Part shown: positions 35,468 to 44,588 of the stretch, piece after piece
How positions within the stretch are numbered: the first letter of the stretch is position 1
Layout of the letters: the number at the start of each line of letters is the position of its first letter
Assembly: GCA_028867785.1 (NCBI GenBank)
Contig: JAGWFS010000002.1
Location: 273,404-337,403, forward strand
Length of the DNA: 64,000 bases
Direction: 5' to 3'
Source: Nitrososphaerota archaeon
GTDB lineage: Archaea > Thermoproteota > Nitrososphaeria > Nitrososphaerales > Nitrosopumilaceae
Notes under the pieces: generated by a model
The model's input: only the letters and a program-made list of their open reading frames with translations
Told to the model about the DNA's origin: nothing
The model's database searches: none
Position numbers and translations under genes: made by a program

Positions 35468-35966
35468 TTCTGTCTAAAATTAGTTTGACAGCCTCTCTTG
35501 GGGATGAGGCTCCGATTATTTTCATCTGTTTTCTATGATCTAGATACTGGTCTGCATATCTGTCTGCTATTCCGCCAGTATTTTTAATTGCAACCATGGG
35601 TCGTTTGTACATGTATGCCGCGCAAGCTTCTGATAGCGTCCCTGACCCGCCTCCAATGATTATCAATCCGTCTCCGGAAAGAGCTGTTAGAAAATCTCTT
35701 GCAAGCCCAATGCCGCTTGGGATCACAACGTCGCAATATTCATTTGCAAAAGAAGAATCTGCCTGCGGGATGATTCCTATTACTAGTCCGCCTGCCTCTT
35801 TTGCACCATGTGATGCTGCCTTCATTACTCCTCCTAGGCCTCCAGTTATTAGAACCGCACCTGATTTTGCTACTTCCATTCCAGTTTCATACGCTATCTT
35901 TTCAAGATCTGGAGTGAATCCATTTTCATTATTTCCTATGATCAAAATTTGTAGTCTCTTTGCCAA
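35454..35966 (-). CDS. LOG-family (lysine-decarboxylase-like) protein
   Basis: 170 residues of the TIGR00725/LOG group: LITGGLGGVMKAASHGAKEAGG contains the conserved GG-GxM motif, and IIIGGGSGTLSEACAAY has the second nucleotide-binding motif. Relatives are phosphoribohydrolases of nucleoside monophosphates. The substrate is unknown. It overlaps the dehydrogenase gene by 14 bases, tail to tail. Confidence 0.85.
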   Translation of the reverse strand: MAKRLQILIIGNNENGFTPDLEKIAYETGMEVAKSGAVLITGGLGGVMKAASHGAKEAGGLVIGIIPQADSSFANEYCDVVIPSGIGLARDFLTALSGDGLIIIGGGSGTLSEACAAYMYKRPMVAIKNTGGIADRYADQYLDHRKQMKIIGASSPREAVKLILDRINSK

Positions 35967-36017
35967 CGGCTAATGTTGGATGAACTATAATAAAAGCTGT
36001 AATTTGGATTGGAACAT

Positions 36018-37406
36018 CTATTTTGATTCTGTCGGGGCAGGTTTTTTTTCTTCGACTTTTGGGTGGGCTTTTGTTTGACGTGGTTTTCTTGTTTTCTTCG
36101 ATGGTTTCTGTATTGTTTCATTGGTAGACGTGGTGATAGTTTTTGATGCTGATGACTGCGGTTTGTTAGCTTGTTGTGGCCTGTTAGCTTGTTGTGGCCT
36201 GTTAGCTTGTTGTGGCCTGTTAGCTTGTTGTGGCCTGTTAGCTTGTTGTGGCCTGTTAGCTTGTTGTGGCCTGTTAGCTTGTTTCTGTTGAGAATTCTTT
36301 GAATTAGATATTGGTCTCATTTTACTCCATAATACATTCATCCTAGCCCTATATCCTTCCGCATATTCGAGTTCTGAAGGAACTAAAGTGGCAGGATGTA
36401 CAAATCCTTGGCTTCTAATTGCGATTGTTCGTTCTACGGCAATTTGTCGTATGTAGTCCCAATCAGCAGAAGCAAATCCATCTACAGGCCCAACAAGTTT
36501 TCCATCATGCATGCTAAATACAAGTGCTGATACTATTGGTATTGCATAATTGATGCTTGCAGGAGAATTCAGCTTGACCGGCATCAAAGGAACGTGATGA
36601 CTTCCCCTGGTATTTCCAGCTACAAGATGCGGGTTATTAAAGGCGGCACCTACCTCTTCTGTTGCCGGAAAATCTTTTTGGGTTCTAATTATACAAATCG
36701 GATCATCTTTTCCGACGTATTTTCCAGCTATGTTGTGCAATCTGTCTGTTGAAGCTGCAAGTATAGGCTGGTTATCTCTGGCATGTACGCTTGAAATGAC
36801 ATATCTCCCCGGATACATCAAGGCGGCCTCCAAGGTTGGTTTGTCTTGCCACATCATCAACTGAGCTATTTTGCCCTTTTCTACATCCATGACATTTATC
36901 ATTACGCCGCTTGAAAGACTCCTATTTACAATAAGTCCGGTGTTGCTTAGTGTATCCACGAACATTCTGTAAAAGGGATAGTTGAATGCTCCGGGTTCTG
37001 TTTTATCTGCTGCATAAATTGTAAAAGCTTCATTTGGCCTTTCTTCAAATGTCATTTCTGCCACGCCTGGGCCCATTCCTTTGACGTTTCCTGAAAACGA
37101 ATCCTTCAGAAGATCTTGACCTGCACCATAAAGGCCTTCATTTTTAGCCACTTTAGTAGCCGATTCAAAGGCTCTCCAAGCAAGTTGGTGAATCTCTCTA
37201 TTGTCAGTACCTCTGGTATGCGTCATAACAATGTGGATGTCATCTCCACAATATCCAATGTAAGAATCGATTAAGAGTCCTTTTCCATTTTGTGCCATTT
37301 GGGGTTTTACAACGTTTCTAACAGCATTCAGCAAACCGTCGCTTGGTCTTGTATGTCCTCCAATTCCTCCGACGTCTGCTTTGATTACAGTTACAGTGAT
37401 TTTCAT
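36018..37406 (-). CDS. Fructose-1,6-bisphosphate aldolase/phosphatase
   Basis: Bifunctional gluconeogenic enzyme that condenses triose phosphates and removes the 1-phosphate. The start ITVTVIKADVGGIGGHTRPSD and later CGDDIHIVMTHTRG carry the Asp/Glu/His metal ligands of the family. An ATG five codons earlier (37421) is in frame, but relatives start at MKITV-like sequence. The catalytic part ends near residue 370. It is followed by an unusual tail: six perfect RPQQAN repeats, then a Lys/Pro/Thr-rich end. The tail is not part of the known fold. Confidence 0.94.
   Translation of the reverse strand: MKITVTVIKADVGGIGGHTRPSDGLLNAVRNVVKPQMAQNGKGLLIDSYIGYCGDDIHIVMTHTRGTDNREIHQLAWRAFESATKVAKNEGLYGAGQDLLKDSFSGNVKGMGPGVAEMTFEERPNEAFTIYAADKTEPGAFNYPFYRMFVDTLSNTGLIVNRSLSSGVMINVMDVEKGKIAQLMMWQDKPTLEAALMYPGRYVISSVHARDNQPILAASTDRLHNIAGKYVGKDDPICIIRTQKDFPATEEVGAAFNNPHLVAGNTRGSHHVPLMPVKLNSPASINYAIPIVSALVFSMHDGKLVGPVDGFASADWDYIRQIAVERTIAIRSQGFVHPATLVPSELEYAEGYRARMNVLWSKMRPISNSKNSQQKQANRPQQANRPQQANRPQQANRPQQANRPQQANRPQQANKPQSSASKTITTSTNETIQKPSKKTRKPRQTKAHPKVEEKKPAPTESK
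36164..36283. repeat. 18-base tandem repeat in the FBPA/P tail
   Basis: Six perfect copies of an 18-base unit (TGTTAGCTTGTTGTGGCC on the plus strand) run from 36164 to 36271, with a partial seventh to about 36283. On the coding strand each unit encodes RPQQAN. Perfect identity, including third codon positions, marks recent expansion. Confidence 0.95.
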
Positions 37407-37554
37407 TCCGTTTCTACTCATGAAATTCCTCGATTTATAGTATGTGAAAAATCCTATGGAACAAAGGCCATGACCACCAATTATTGAAAATTTACTGAAA
37501 ATAATTTCAAAAAAATCGAAATGGTAATAAAGCCCAAGTCTTCAAGGGTTCGGT

Positions 37555-38862
37555 ATGAGCGCTGCAAGCAAAAAGCCACATTTGAACATGATAGTTGTCG
37601 GTCACATAGACAATGGAAAATCTACCACCATGGGTCATTTCCTTATGGATCTGGGTTTGGTAGATGAGAGAACAATTGCTGCTCACGCTGCCGAGTCAGA
37701 AAAGACCGGTAAGGGTGACACTTTCAAATATGCGTGGGTTATGGATAATATCAAAGACGAAAGGGAAAGGGGTATCACAATAGACTTGGCGTTTCAAAAA
37801 TTTGAATCTCCAAAGTATTTCTTCACATTGATAGATGCTCCAGGACACAGAGACTTTATCAAAAACATGATCACAGGCGCATCAGAAGCAGACTGTGCCG
37901 TACTAGTGCTTTCTGCAAAAGAAGGAGAGACAGATACTGCAATAGCCCCTGGTGGACAGGCAAGAGAACACGCATTTCTGCTCAGAACACTAGGAGTAGG
38001 ACAATTAGTGGTAGCCATCAACAAGATGGATGATAGCAACTATTCTGAACAAGCCTACAAAGCGGCAAAAGAAAAGGCCGAAAAACTGCTCAAATCCGTA
38101 GGTTACAAACTAGAACAAATCCCAATAATTCCGGTTTCAGGTTGGAAGGGAGATAACTTGGTAAAGAAATCCCCAAACATGGCATGGTGGACAGGAAAGA
38201 CACTGTACGAAGCATTTGACGATTTCAAACTACCGGACAAACCAACCAACAAACCGTTAAGAATTCCAGTACAAGATGTTTATACAATCACTGGTGTTGG
38301 AACAGTACCAGTAGGTCGTGTAGAAACAGGAGTTGCAAAACCCAACATGAAGATAGTTGTAATGCCATCAGGCGCCGCAGGCGAAATCAAGAGTATTGAA
38401 ACACATCACACTCAAATGGAATCTGCCGAACCTGGTGACAACATTGGATTTAACCTCCGAGGCATAGAGAAAAAAGACATCAAGAGAGGCGACGTCATCG
38501 GATCTCCAGACAGTCCACCCAATGTTGCAAAAGAATTCAGAGCACAAATCATTGTCATTCATCATCCAACAGCTATTGCACCAGGGTACACCCCAGTAAT
38601 GCATGCTCACACAGCTCAAGTTGCAGCTACAATAGTTGCGTTTGAAGCAAAAATTAACCCACAATCTGGCGCAGTAGAGGAAAAGGATCCCAAATTCCTA
38701 AAAGCTGGAGATTCTGCAATCGTTAGAATCAAACCAGTAAGACCATTGCCAATTGAGACATTCCAAGACTTTCCAGAACTTGGAAGGTTTGCTCTCAGAG
38801 ACATGGGCGCAACAATTGCAGCTGGTATAGTAAAAGAGATCACTGAAAAATTCACAAAATAG
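37555..38862 (+). CDS. tuf: Translation elongation factor 1-alpha
   Basis: 435-residue GTPase that brings aminoacyl-tRNA to the ribosome. G1 reads GHIDNGKSTTMG, the DAPGHRDF motif is G3, and NKMD is G4. Domain 2 and 3 signatures (GVGTVPVGRVETG, PGYTPVMHAHTAQVA) follow. The gene leads a unit with S10 eight bases behind. Length and spacing are those of archaeal genomes. Confidence 0.98.
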   Translation: MSAASKKPHLNMIVVGHIDNGKSTTMGHFLMDLGLVDERTIAAHAAESEKTGKGDTFKYAWVMDNIKDERERGITIDLAFQKFESPKYFFTLIDAPGHRDFIKNMITGASEADCAVLVLSAKEGETDTAIAPGGQAREHAFLLRTLGVGQLVVAINKMDDSNYSEQAYKAAKEKAEKLLKSVGYKLEQIPIIPVSGWKGDNLVKKSPNMAWWTGKTLYEAFDDFKLPDKPTNKPLRIPVQDVYTITGVGTVPVGRVETGVAKPNMKIVVMPSGAAGEIKSIETHHTQMESAEPGDNIGFNLRGIEKKDIKRGDVIGSPDSPPNVAKEFRAQIIVIHHPTAIAPGYTPVMHAHTAQVAATIVAFEAKINPQSGAVEEKDPKFLKAGDSAIVRIKPVRPLPIETFQDFPELGRFALRDMGATIAAGIVKEITEKFTK

Positions 38863-38870
38863 TGATCTAA

Positions 38871-39179
38871 ATGACACAAACAGCCCGGATAAAACTAACA
38901 AGCACGAGTTTACAAAGGCTGGATGGGGTCTGCAGTGAAATTAAAGGCATAGGAGAGAAGACTGGTGTCAAAGTTAAGGGACCAACACCCTTGCCAGTAA
39001 AAAGACTCAACATAGTAACACGCAAGTCACCATGCGGACAGGGAACACACACATACGAAAAATGGGAAATGAGAATACACAGAAGAGTTATAGATTTGAG
39101 TGCCGATGACAGGGCCATTAGACAACTCATGAGGATCAAAATCCCAAATGACGTCTATATCGAGTTGACACTCAAATAG
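38871..39179 (+). CDS. rps10: Ribosomal protein S10 (uS10)
   Basis: 102-residue small-subunit protein. RIKLTSTSLQRLDGVC at the start and PTPLPVKRLNIVTRKSPCGQG match the archaeal/eukaryotic uS10 pattern. The KWEMRIHRRVIDL segment is also conserved. It is co-transcribed with EF-1 alpha. Confidence 0.97.
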   Translation: MTQTARIKLTSTSLQRLDGVCSEIKGIGEKTGVKVKGPTPLPVKRLNIVTRKSPCGQGTHTYEKWEMRIHRRVIDLSADDRAIRQLMRIKIPNDVYIELTLK

Positions 39180-39221
39180 ATTTTGTTAACCTTAAATTAC
39201 CAAGTGATTTTCTGATAAAAC

Positions 39222-39419
39222 ATGTCTGAACCTATGCAAGAAAATACTCCACAAGAGGAAAAACCAACTAGTTTTAGCGTATCTTATTCTTGTATGCGAT
39301 GCGGTACCCGCGTGAGCCAATCCGAATTAACTCGACTTCCAGAAATCAAATGCATCTGCGGCTTTCGAGTGTTTACCAAAGTCAGACCGCCAGTAGTAAA
39401 AACAGTAAAAGCTTACTAA
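39222..39419 (+). CDS. rpoP: RNA polymerase subunit Rpo12 (RpoP)
   Basis: 65 residues. The zinc-binding core YSCMRCG...KCICGFRVF, then the basic KVRPPVVKTVKAY end, is the archaeal Rpo12 (eukaryotic Rpb12) signature. The N-terminal 20 residues are an acidic extension. It follows S10 by 42 bases. Its last four bases overlap the convergent zinc-finger gene. Confidence 0.95.
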   Translation: MSEPMQENTPQEEKPTSFSVSYSCMRCGTRVSQSELTRLPEIKCICGFRVFTKVRPPVVKTVKAY

Positions 39420-39616
39420 CAGTCTCCTTTCCCGCTGTATCGATGTGCTCGCTGTAAATGAGTCCTCATTTCTTCCATGCTTGAAAAATAAAGGTTGCAT
39501 TCTTTGCAGTCATACATGGTACCGTCATGTGAAATCTGTTCGTGGTGCATCAGTTCCTCTTGCTGACCGAACTTTCTACCGCATTTCTGGCATTTGTGTC
39601 TCTTGAAAATGTGCAA
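39416..39616 (-). CDS. Two-finger C2H2 zinc-finger protein
   Basis: 66 residues with two C2H2 fingers: CQKCGRKFGQQEELMHHEQISH and CKECNLYFSSMEEMRTHLQRAH are the two finger spans (first given in full order, each Cys2-His2). Such small proteins occur in archaea and may bind DNA or RNA. It is next to the triple zinc-ribbon gene, with a 3-base gap, so co-transcription is likely. Confidence 0.85.
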   Translation of the reverse strand: MHIFKRHKCQKCGRKFGQQEELMHHEQISHDGTMYDCKECNLYFSSMEEMRTHLQRAHRYSGKGDC

Positions 39617-39619
39617 AAT

Positions 39620-40030
39620 CTATCCCATCCTTGTTTTTTGAGAGTCCCAGCACTCTCTGCACAGTTGCCCGTCGATGGCCCACTTGCTTTTTGGGTTGTA
39701 CCTTATCGCGCCGAGTTTTTTACTGCAGATCTTGCAAAAGTCCTTTAGGTTCTTGTATTCGCTGTCCTTTTTATCAAAACATGTTTTGCAAAGCAAACCT
39801 TTCATTTCCCACTGGTATCTTGGCTCCCACATGTCTGGAACGTCTTTTTCTGTGTTGCAGGCAACACATTTCTGTCTCAAACTCATATCGTAGAATCTCT
39901 GCATCTGTGTGACATAACAGTCCCCACACAGATGGCCTGCGATCTGCCATTCATTTTTTGGCTTGTGTTTGTGAGTGATCTGTTTCTTACATATGGAGCA
40001 TATGGCTGACTTTTGCCCAAACAAGTTCAT
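39620..40030 (-). CDS. Triple zinc-ribbon protein
   Basis: 136 residues made of three similar units: CSICKK...HLCGDCY, CVACNT...LLCKTCF and CKICSK...QLCRECW. Each unit has two CxxC pairs about 20-22 residues apart, with a conserved W/GxLC core, so the protein arose by internal triplication. It probably binds three zinc ions. The function is unknown; an adaptor or nucleic-acid-binding role is possible. Confidence 0.8.
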   Translation of the reverse strand: MNLFGQKSAICSICKKQITHKHKPKNEWQIAGHLCGDCYVTQMQRFYDMSLRQKCVACNTEKDVPDMWEPRYQWEMKGLLCKTCFDKKDSEYKNLKDFCKICSKKLGAIRYNPKSKWAIDGQLCRECWDSQKTRMG

Positions 40031-40107
40031 GACTAAAAGTGAATCAAATCCATTAAAAAAGTTGATGCATGGATACGTGAGTGAAAAAGAAAGACTTGGC
40101 GGCGTTT

Positions 40108-40233
40108 TTATAATTCGCCTAGAGCTTCTTCTATAAGCTGGCTGGGGTTGAGCATGCCTTGTTTTTTTGCAATCTGCTCAATTTTGCCGTACTGTTCTGC
40201 TGTAAAGCAGACTGGCATGGAACGATCTTTCAT
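40108..40233 (-). CDS. Tiny ribbon-helix-helix-like protein (41 aa)
   Basis: 41 residues: a short strand (SMPVCFTAEQY) followed by two helices (KIEQIAKKQG, SQLIEEALGEL). This is the size and order of a ribbon-helix-helix DNA-binding dimer unit. The frame is open for 22 codons upstream without an ATG. A function as repressor is inferred from the fold guess only. Confidence 0.5.
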   Translation of the reverse strand: MKDRSMPVCFTAEQYGKIEQIAKKQGMLNPSQLIEEALGEL

Positions 40234-40305
40234 GTTTTCATTAGAACCTTGTGATTTAATATCTTTTTTGTTGATTATCAGTTGATCGATCTGCTCTAAA
40301 AATTC

Positions 40306-41700
40306 TTATTCTTTAAAAACATACTTGCGTTGTCCGTGCATCTCTGGAGTCTTCTCCACACCTACCAAGACAAACTCTTTTTTGCTGTCTAAGAGATTTT
40401 CGCTAGGCCCTCTCTTATTTTCATGAATCTCTTCGTATTCCTCAAGTGAGATCTTTATTCTGTTTCCTATCTCAGCCTCTAAGTTCATGTCTCTTATAAT
40501 CTCCTTATAGGTGGGCATGATTATGCCGCTAAACACCATGGCACTACTACCGCTGCCATACGACCCAAATCCGAATCTTTTTCCCTCCAAGTCTGTTCCT
40601 TTTTGAAATTCAAATTCGAGGCAGCTTCTAAAGCCCATGTAAAGCGAGGCAGTGTACAAATTCCCAACCATCCTGGATGCAATAAGCGAACTTGCAAGTT
40701 TTGAATCGTATGCCTCTTGGAATTCGTCTGTTTGCGTAAATCTTTTTGTAAACTCGTGATCTTTTGCCATGAATTCCTCGTCGGCAAGAACCGATTCTAT
40801 GGTGCCACGAGGATCTTTGGGGGCGGGTTCGGCCATTCCCATGGTCTCGATTATTTTTTTCCAGTATGGCATGTTTCTCCACTCATGTCTTAGTAGGTAG
40901 GCAAGAGCTTTCTTGCCCATGTTGCTATATGGAAGATGCATGTTTATGAAATCAATATAGTCAAGGATTGTCTCACCATCCTTTAGCTTGATGAGTCCTG
41001 TGGAAATTGCTTTTTCCCTGTATGACATTAATGCCTTCTTTACTTGGATCATGTAAAGCAAGTTGGAATACTGGCCGTTGACTATTGGAGTTTCCTTACC
41101 AAAAGGCCTGTAGAAGTCATATTCGTTTTTTATTGAAGTTGATGTCACTTTTGGATCAAAGGTCATGATTCTTGGTATGTCGTTAAGTAACATTGCTACG
41201 GCCCCTGCCCCCTGGGTGTATTCGCCACTAGAACCAAGATCATACTTGGCTATGTCTGAAACAACCACGAGTGCATGCTTTCCCTCTGCCTCTCCTGCTC
41301 GGATCCAGTTTGAATTGTCATACAACGCATATGAGCCGCTCACGCAGGCAAATTTGCACTCTATACCTCCACAATGCTCAAACGAGTCATCCCCATATAC
41401 CTGTTCCAACATTCCAATAACATACGAATTCATTGCCTTTGATTCATCCAGCGAGGATTCAGTAGCCACGTAGAGTCTTCCTATGTCCTTTGGGGCCAGT
41501 TTGTTCCTCTCCATTATTCTCAAACATGCATTTGCTGCCATGCATGCCGGATCTTGATTAGTGTCAACCATTGCCATCTTGGATATGCCTAGTCCACGTT
41601 GAAGCTTATCTGGGTCCATGCCACGAGCTTTTGCAAAATCTCGCGCGTCTACAAACAATCTTGGAACGTAGATGGCTATGTCATCTATACCTGCAGCCAA
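40306..41700 (-). CDS. Hydroxymethylglutaryl-CoA synthase
   Basis: 464-residue thiolase-fold enzyme condensing acetyl-CoA with acetoacetyl-CoA for mevalonate and archaeal lipids. IDDIAIYVPRLFVDARDFA at the start and the catalytic Cys in CKFACVSGSYALY are characteristic. An acidic Glu (ATESSLDESKAM) precedes it. It is longer than many archaeal forms (about 350 residues) by a C-terminal half with helix-rich insertions, close to the bacterial/eukaryotic length. The thiolase/DUF35 pair is 8 kb away. Confidence 0.93.
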   Translation of the reverse strand: MAAGIDDIAIYVPRLFVDARDFAKARGMDPDKLQRGLGISKMAMVDTNQDPACMAANACLRIMERNKLAPKDIGRLYVATESSLDESKAMNSYVIGMLEQVYGDDSFEHCGGIECKFACVSGSYALYDNSNWIRAGEAEGKHALVVVSDIAKYDLGSSGEYTQGAGAVAMLLNDIPRIMTFDPKVTSTSIKNEYDFYRPFGKETPIVNGQYSNLLYMIQVKKALMSYREKAISTGLIKLKDGETILDYIDFINMHLPYSNMGKKALAYLLRHEWRNMPYWKKIIETMGMAEPAPKDPRGTIESVLADEEFMAKDHEFTKRFTQTDEFQEAYDSKLASSLIASRMVGNLYTASLYMGFRSCLEFEFQKGTDLEGKRFGFGSYGSGSSAMVFSGIIMPTYKEIIRDMNLEAEIGNRIKISLEEYEEIHENKRGPSENLLDSKKEFVLVGVEKTPEMHGQRKYVFKE

Positions 41701-41806
41701 CAGCTAAACCTCCGTTGTAACAAATATAAGCATTTTGAGAGTCAATTTTGATCTTCCATAGTGGTAGTTTTTATTCACTTTTTTGCCAAAACCGATGAAA
41801 AATACT

Positions 41807-42526
41807 TTACGATTGTAGCTTAGATTTGAAAATCTCGTCAAATACTGAGTATGGTTGAGCACCCACTACCTTCGTAACGGAGTTGTCTGGTCCAATTATG
41901 AAGAAATCAGGAGTTCCAGTAAGACCAAGATTGTTAGCGTCTGAGACACTATTGCGAATGATTGGGAGGTATTTTGACTGAATCATGCATTGGTTGAACT
42001 GATCTTGATTTAGCCCTAATTGCTTGGCAAATTGTGTCATGTTGGATGCAGAGGCCCAGCCTGTATTTTCACCTGACCAATTGGTATACAACATATCGTG
42101 ATATTCCCAAAACTTGCCTTGTTCTTGCGCACAATGTGCGGCACTAGCGGCAGTAACTGAATCTTGGCCTATTATTGTAAAGTCTTTGAAGTACATCTTG
42201 ACCTTGCCTGTATCAACATAGTTCTTCACAATATCAGATTCGGTATTATGAAAAAAGTTATTGCAGTAAAAACATTGATAGTCTCCAAACTCTATCATTG
42301 TGATAGGTGCGGTTGCTGAACCGAGAACTGGAGATGAGTTGGATGTTATCATGTCAAGCCCTATCTTTTGACTTGCATTTTGCGCAGTCATCTCTGGCGA
42401 AGGATGTGACTTGGTAACTGTGTCCTGTCCATAAATAAAAAAGATCACCACAATGGAAGCTATCGCAATACCTGCCCCTATCCCAATGGACGGCAGGTGA
42501 ACTTTCACAATCCTATCAGAATTCAA
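41807..42526 (-). CDS. DsbA-like thiol oxidoreductase, membrane-anchored
   Basis: 239 residues. One N-terminal helix (about 15-31) anchors or exports it. The thioredoxin-like domain carries the active-site CFYC in FGDYQCFYCNNFF, and the cis-Pro region is GTPDFFIIG. It would form or shuffle disulfides in proteins outside the membrane. Divergent from GAPDH. Confidence 0.9.
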   Translation of the reverse strand: MNSDRIVKVHLPSIGIGAGIAIASIVVIFFIYGQDTVTKSHPSPEMTAQNASQKIGLDMITSNSSPVLGSATAPITMIEFGDYQCFYCNNFFHNTESDIVKNYVDTGKVKMYFKDFTIIGQDSVTAASAAHCAQEQGKFWEYHDMLYTNWSGENTGWASASNMTQFAKQLGLNQDQFNQCMIQSKYLPIIRNSVSDANNLGLTGTPDFFIIGPDNSVTKVVGAQPYSVFDEIFKSKLQS

Positions 42527-42584
42527 AGTCTATTTAGTTCTTCTCAAAGGGTATCTAAATAAGAGGGCGCACTCTTGCAAAAAT

Positions 42585-43634
42585 ATGAAGCGGGTTTTTG
42601 TAAATGGATATGGCTCCATAGGTAGCAGGATAGCGCAATTCATAACAGATGACAAAGACATCGAGGTAGTCGGAGTAGGAAAATATTCACCTGACGACAA
42701 AGTTTCGGATGCCATAGCAAGAGGCTTCAAGGTGTTTGCGCCAAAAAATAAACTAGACAGTTTCAAAAACTTCAAAATCTCAGGCAGTATAGAAGATGCA
42801 GTATCAGACTGCGACCTTGTCATTGATGCTTCACCGGGAGGACTGGGATACACAAATAAAAAAACACTTTACGAACCTGCTAATGCGCGAGCAATATTTC
42901 AAGGCGGGGAGAAGATCACAGGAGAAAAATCGGTGGCACAGCTCATTTTTAATTCACGTGTGAACTATGAAAAGGCGTTTGAGAGACGGTTCGTGATGCA
43001 AGGAAGCTGCAATGTCACAGGAATGGGAAGAATAATCCAGCCATTAAAAGAAAAATATGGAAAAAGAGTAAAAAGACTGGATGCTGCGCTGCTCAGAAGA
43101 TGGGCAGATCTGGAAGACTCGAAAACAAAAACTTCTGATTCCATAGAATGGACCGTCAAACCTCACCATGACGACGATGTGAAAAGCTATATGGGTGCGG
43201 ATACTCCGTTGTTTATCAGGGTTTTCAAGGTCCCAACAAGGCAAATGCACGTACATTTGATGGACATACGATTTGATGGCCCTGCACCAAGCGTAGATGA
43301 AATAACCAACCTTTACAAAAACGAATACGGTGTGGCTACCCTGTATGGCGCCAAGGGAACAAAAGATATCAGAGATTATGCAGAATCAATCAATTTTAGC
43401 TTCAAAGACACCAACATGATTCACATACACGCAGATCTTACGGAAGTTCAGGACGATGTTGTAAAAATAACATATTCTGACGATCAGACCGGAATAGTGG
43501 TTCCAGAAAATCATCTTCTGATGCAGGCCATGTTGTTTAATAGAAAAAGAGAGGATGCGTTCAAACATACTGAAGATCTATTTCACATGGCAGAGAAAAA
43601 GAAGGCACTTGAAGATCACTTTAAAAAACAATAA
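42585..43634 (+). CDS. gap: Glyceraldehyde-3-phosphate dehydrogenase, type II
   Basis: 349 residues. NAD(P)-binding VFVNGYGSIGSRIAQ at the start; the catalytic Cys in GSCNVTGMGRII. The layout is the archaeal type II enzyme, not the bacterial type. It interconverts glyceraldehyde-3-phosphate and 1,3-bisphosphoglycerate, mainly for gluconeogenesis in autotrophs, and would feed the FBPA/P enzyme encoded 5 kb away. Confidence 0.95.
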   Translation: MKRVFVNGYGSIGSRIAQFITDDKDIEVVGVGKYSPDDKVSDAIARGFKVFAPKNKLDSFKNFKISGSIEDAVSDCDLVIDASPGGLGYTNKKTLYEPANARAIFQGGEKITGEKSVAQLIFNSRVNYEKAFERRFVMQGSCNVTGMGRIIQPLKEKYGKRVKRLDAALLRRWADLEDSKTKTSDSIEWTVKPHHDDDVKSYMGADTPLFIRVFKVPTRQMHVHLMDIRFDGPAPSVDEITNLYKNEYGVATLYGAKGTKDIRDYAESINFSFKDTNMIHIHADLTEVQDDVVKITYSDDQTGIVVPENHLLMQAMLFNRKREDAFKHTEDLFHMAEKKKALEDHFKKQ

Positions 43635-43688
43635 ACGCATATTGTTTAAAAAGAACGAAATGCAGATCATCGTAGATTAGATTTCAAA

Positions 43689-44588
43689 TTGGGGTCTGCA
43701 GAAAAAAACAGAGAACATAGACATCACGATGTGTTAAACAAGGCTCAATTCGCGGCAAGACAATCCGTAATTACGCTTGCCGCAATAGGCATGGTAGAGC
43801 TAGTTGTAACTACATTTACTGGAAGTACGACGCTCACAGCAGATGGATTGGATTCGCTTGCAGATTCCATGATCTCATTCATAGTGTGGTTTGGAATCGG
43901 CATGGTTAGAAAACCCAAGAGCAACTTGTTTCCTCTCGGATATCTAAAAGTGGAGGTACTGGCAGCTTTTACTGCCGCCATCATAATCATAGTCTTGGGA
44001 GCCCTCATCACATACCATGCAATTGGTGTCTTGCTCCATCCTACAATGCCACGTTATCCTGAAATCACAATGATCACGCTTGTTGCAGCAGGCGGCATCT
44101 CATTGCATAGGGCATTTTCAATAAGAAAGGTTGCAAACGAGTCAAACCTCATATCGCTCAAGCTTGACGCCAAGAATTCAATCAAGGATGGCACGGCGTC
44201 TTTCGTAGGGTTTGTCAGCGTACTCATTGGCACTTATACGAGCTTCAAGTTCATGGATGCCATAGGGGGCATAATAATTGCAGGATACATATTTTTGATG
44301 GCATATACCGCGATTCGAGAATCAACACTAGTTTTGGTAGACGCAGTGGACAATCCAAAAATGACAGACAACATAAAGGAATTCATACTTTCAAGATTCA
44401 AAATAAAGACCAGGGAAATATTTCTAAGACCAATAGGAAAAGAGTTTAATGCTGAAATACACGTCGTTTTTCCAAACGAAACAAGTCTTGGCGAGATAAG
44501 TCAGATAGTTAAAACAATATCTGCATCTGTGAAAAATGAAATGCGGCTGGCACGCGTCATAATAATTCCAGAGCCAGAGAACTATTAA
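43689..44588 (+). CDS. Cation diffusion facilitator (metal exporter)
   Basis: 299 residues, six helices, then a C-terminal ferredoxin-like cytoplasmic domain. The metal sites in helices 2 and 5 read ADGLDSLADS and LDAKNSIKDG, both DxxxD-type; this D-rich pattern is closer to Mn or Fe exporters than to zinc-specific ones, but the choice of metal is inference. The start is TTG; a first ATG lies far inside helix 1. It overlaps threonine synthase tail to tail by four bases. Confidence 0.88.
   Translation: MGSAEKNREHRHHDVLNKAQFAARQSVITLAAIGMVELVVTTFTGSTTLTADGLDSLADSMISFIVWFGIGMVRKPKSNLFPLGYLKVEVLAAFTAAIIIIVLGALITYHAIGVLLHPTMPRYPEITMITLVAAGGISLHRAFSIRKVANESNLISLKLDAKNSIKDGTASFVGFVSVLIGTYTSFKFMDAIGGIIIAGYIFLMAYTAIRESTLVLVDAVDNPKMTDNIKEFILSRFKIKTREIFLRPIGKEFNAEIHVVFPNETSLGEISQIVKTISASVKNEMRLARVIIIPEPENY

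Noticed and set aside
36164..36283. CRISPR-like regular repeats
   Set aside because: The units are directly joined without spacers and are in frame in a coding gene, so this is a protein tandem repeat.
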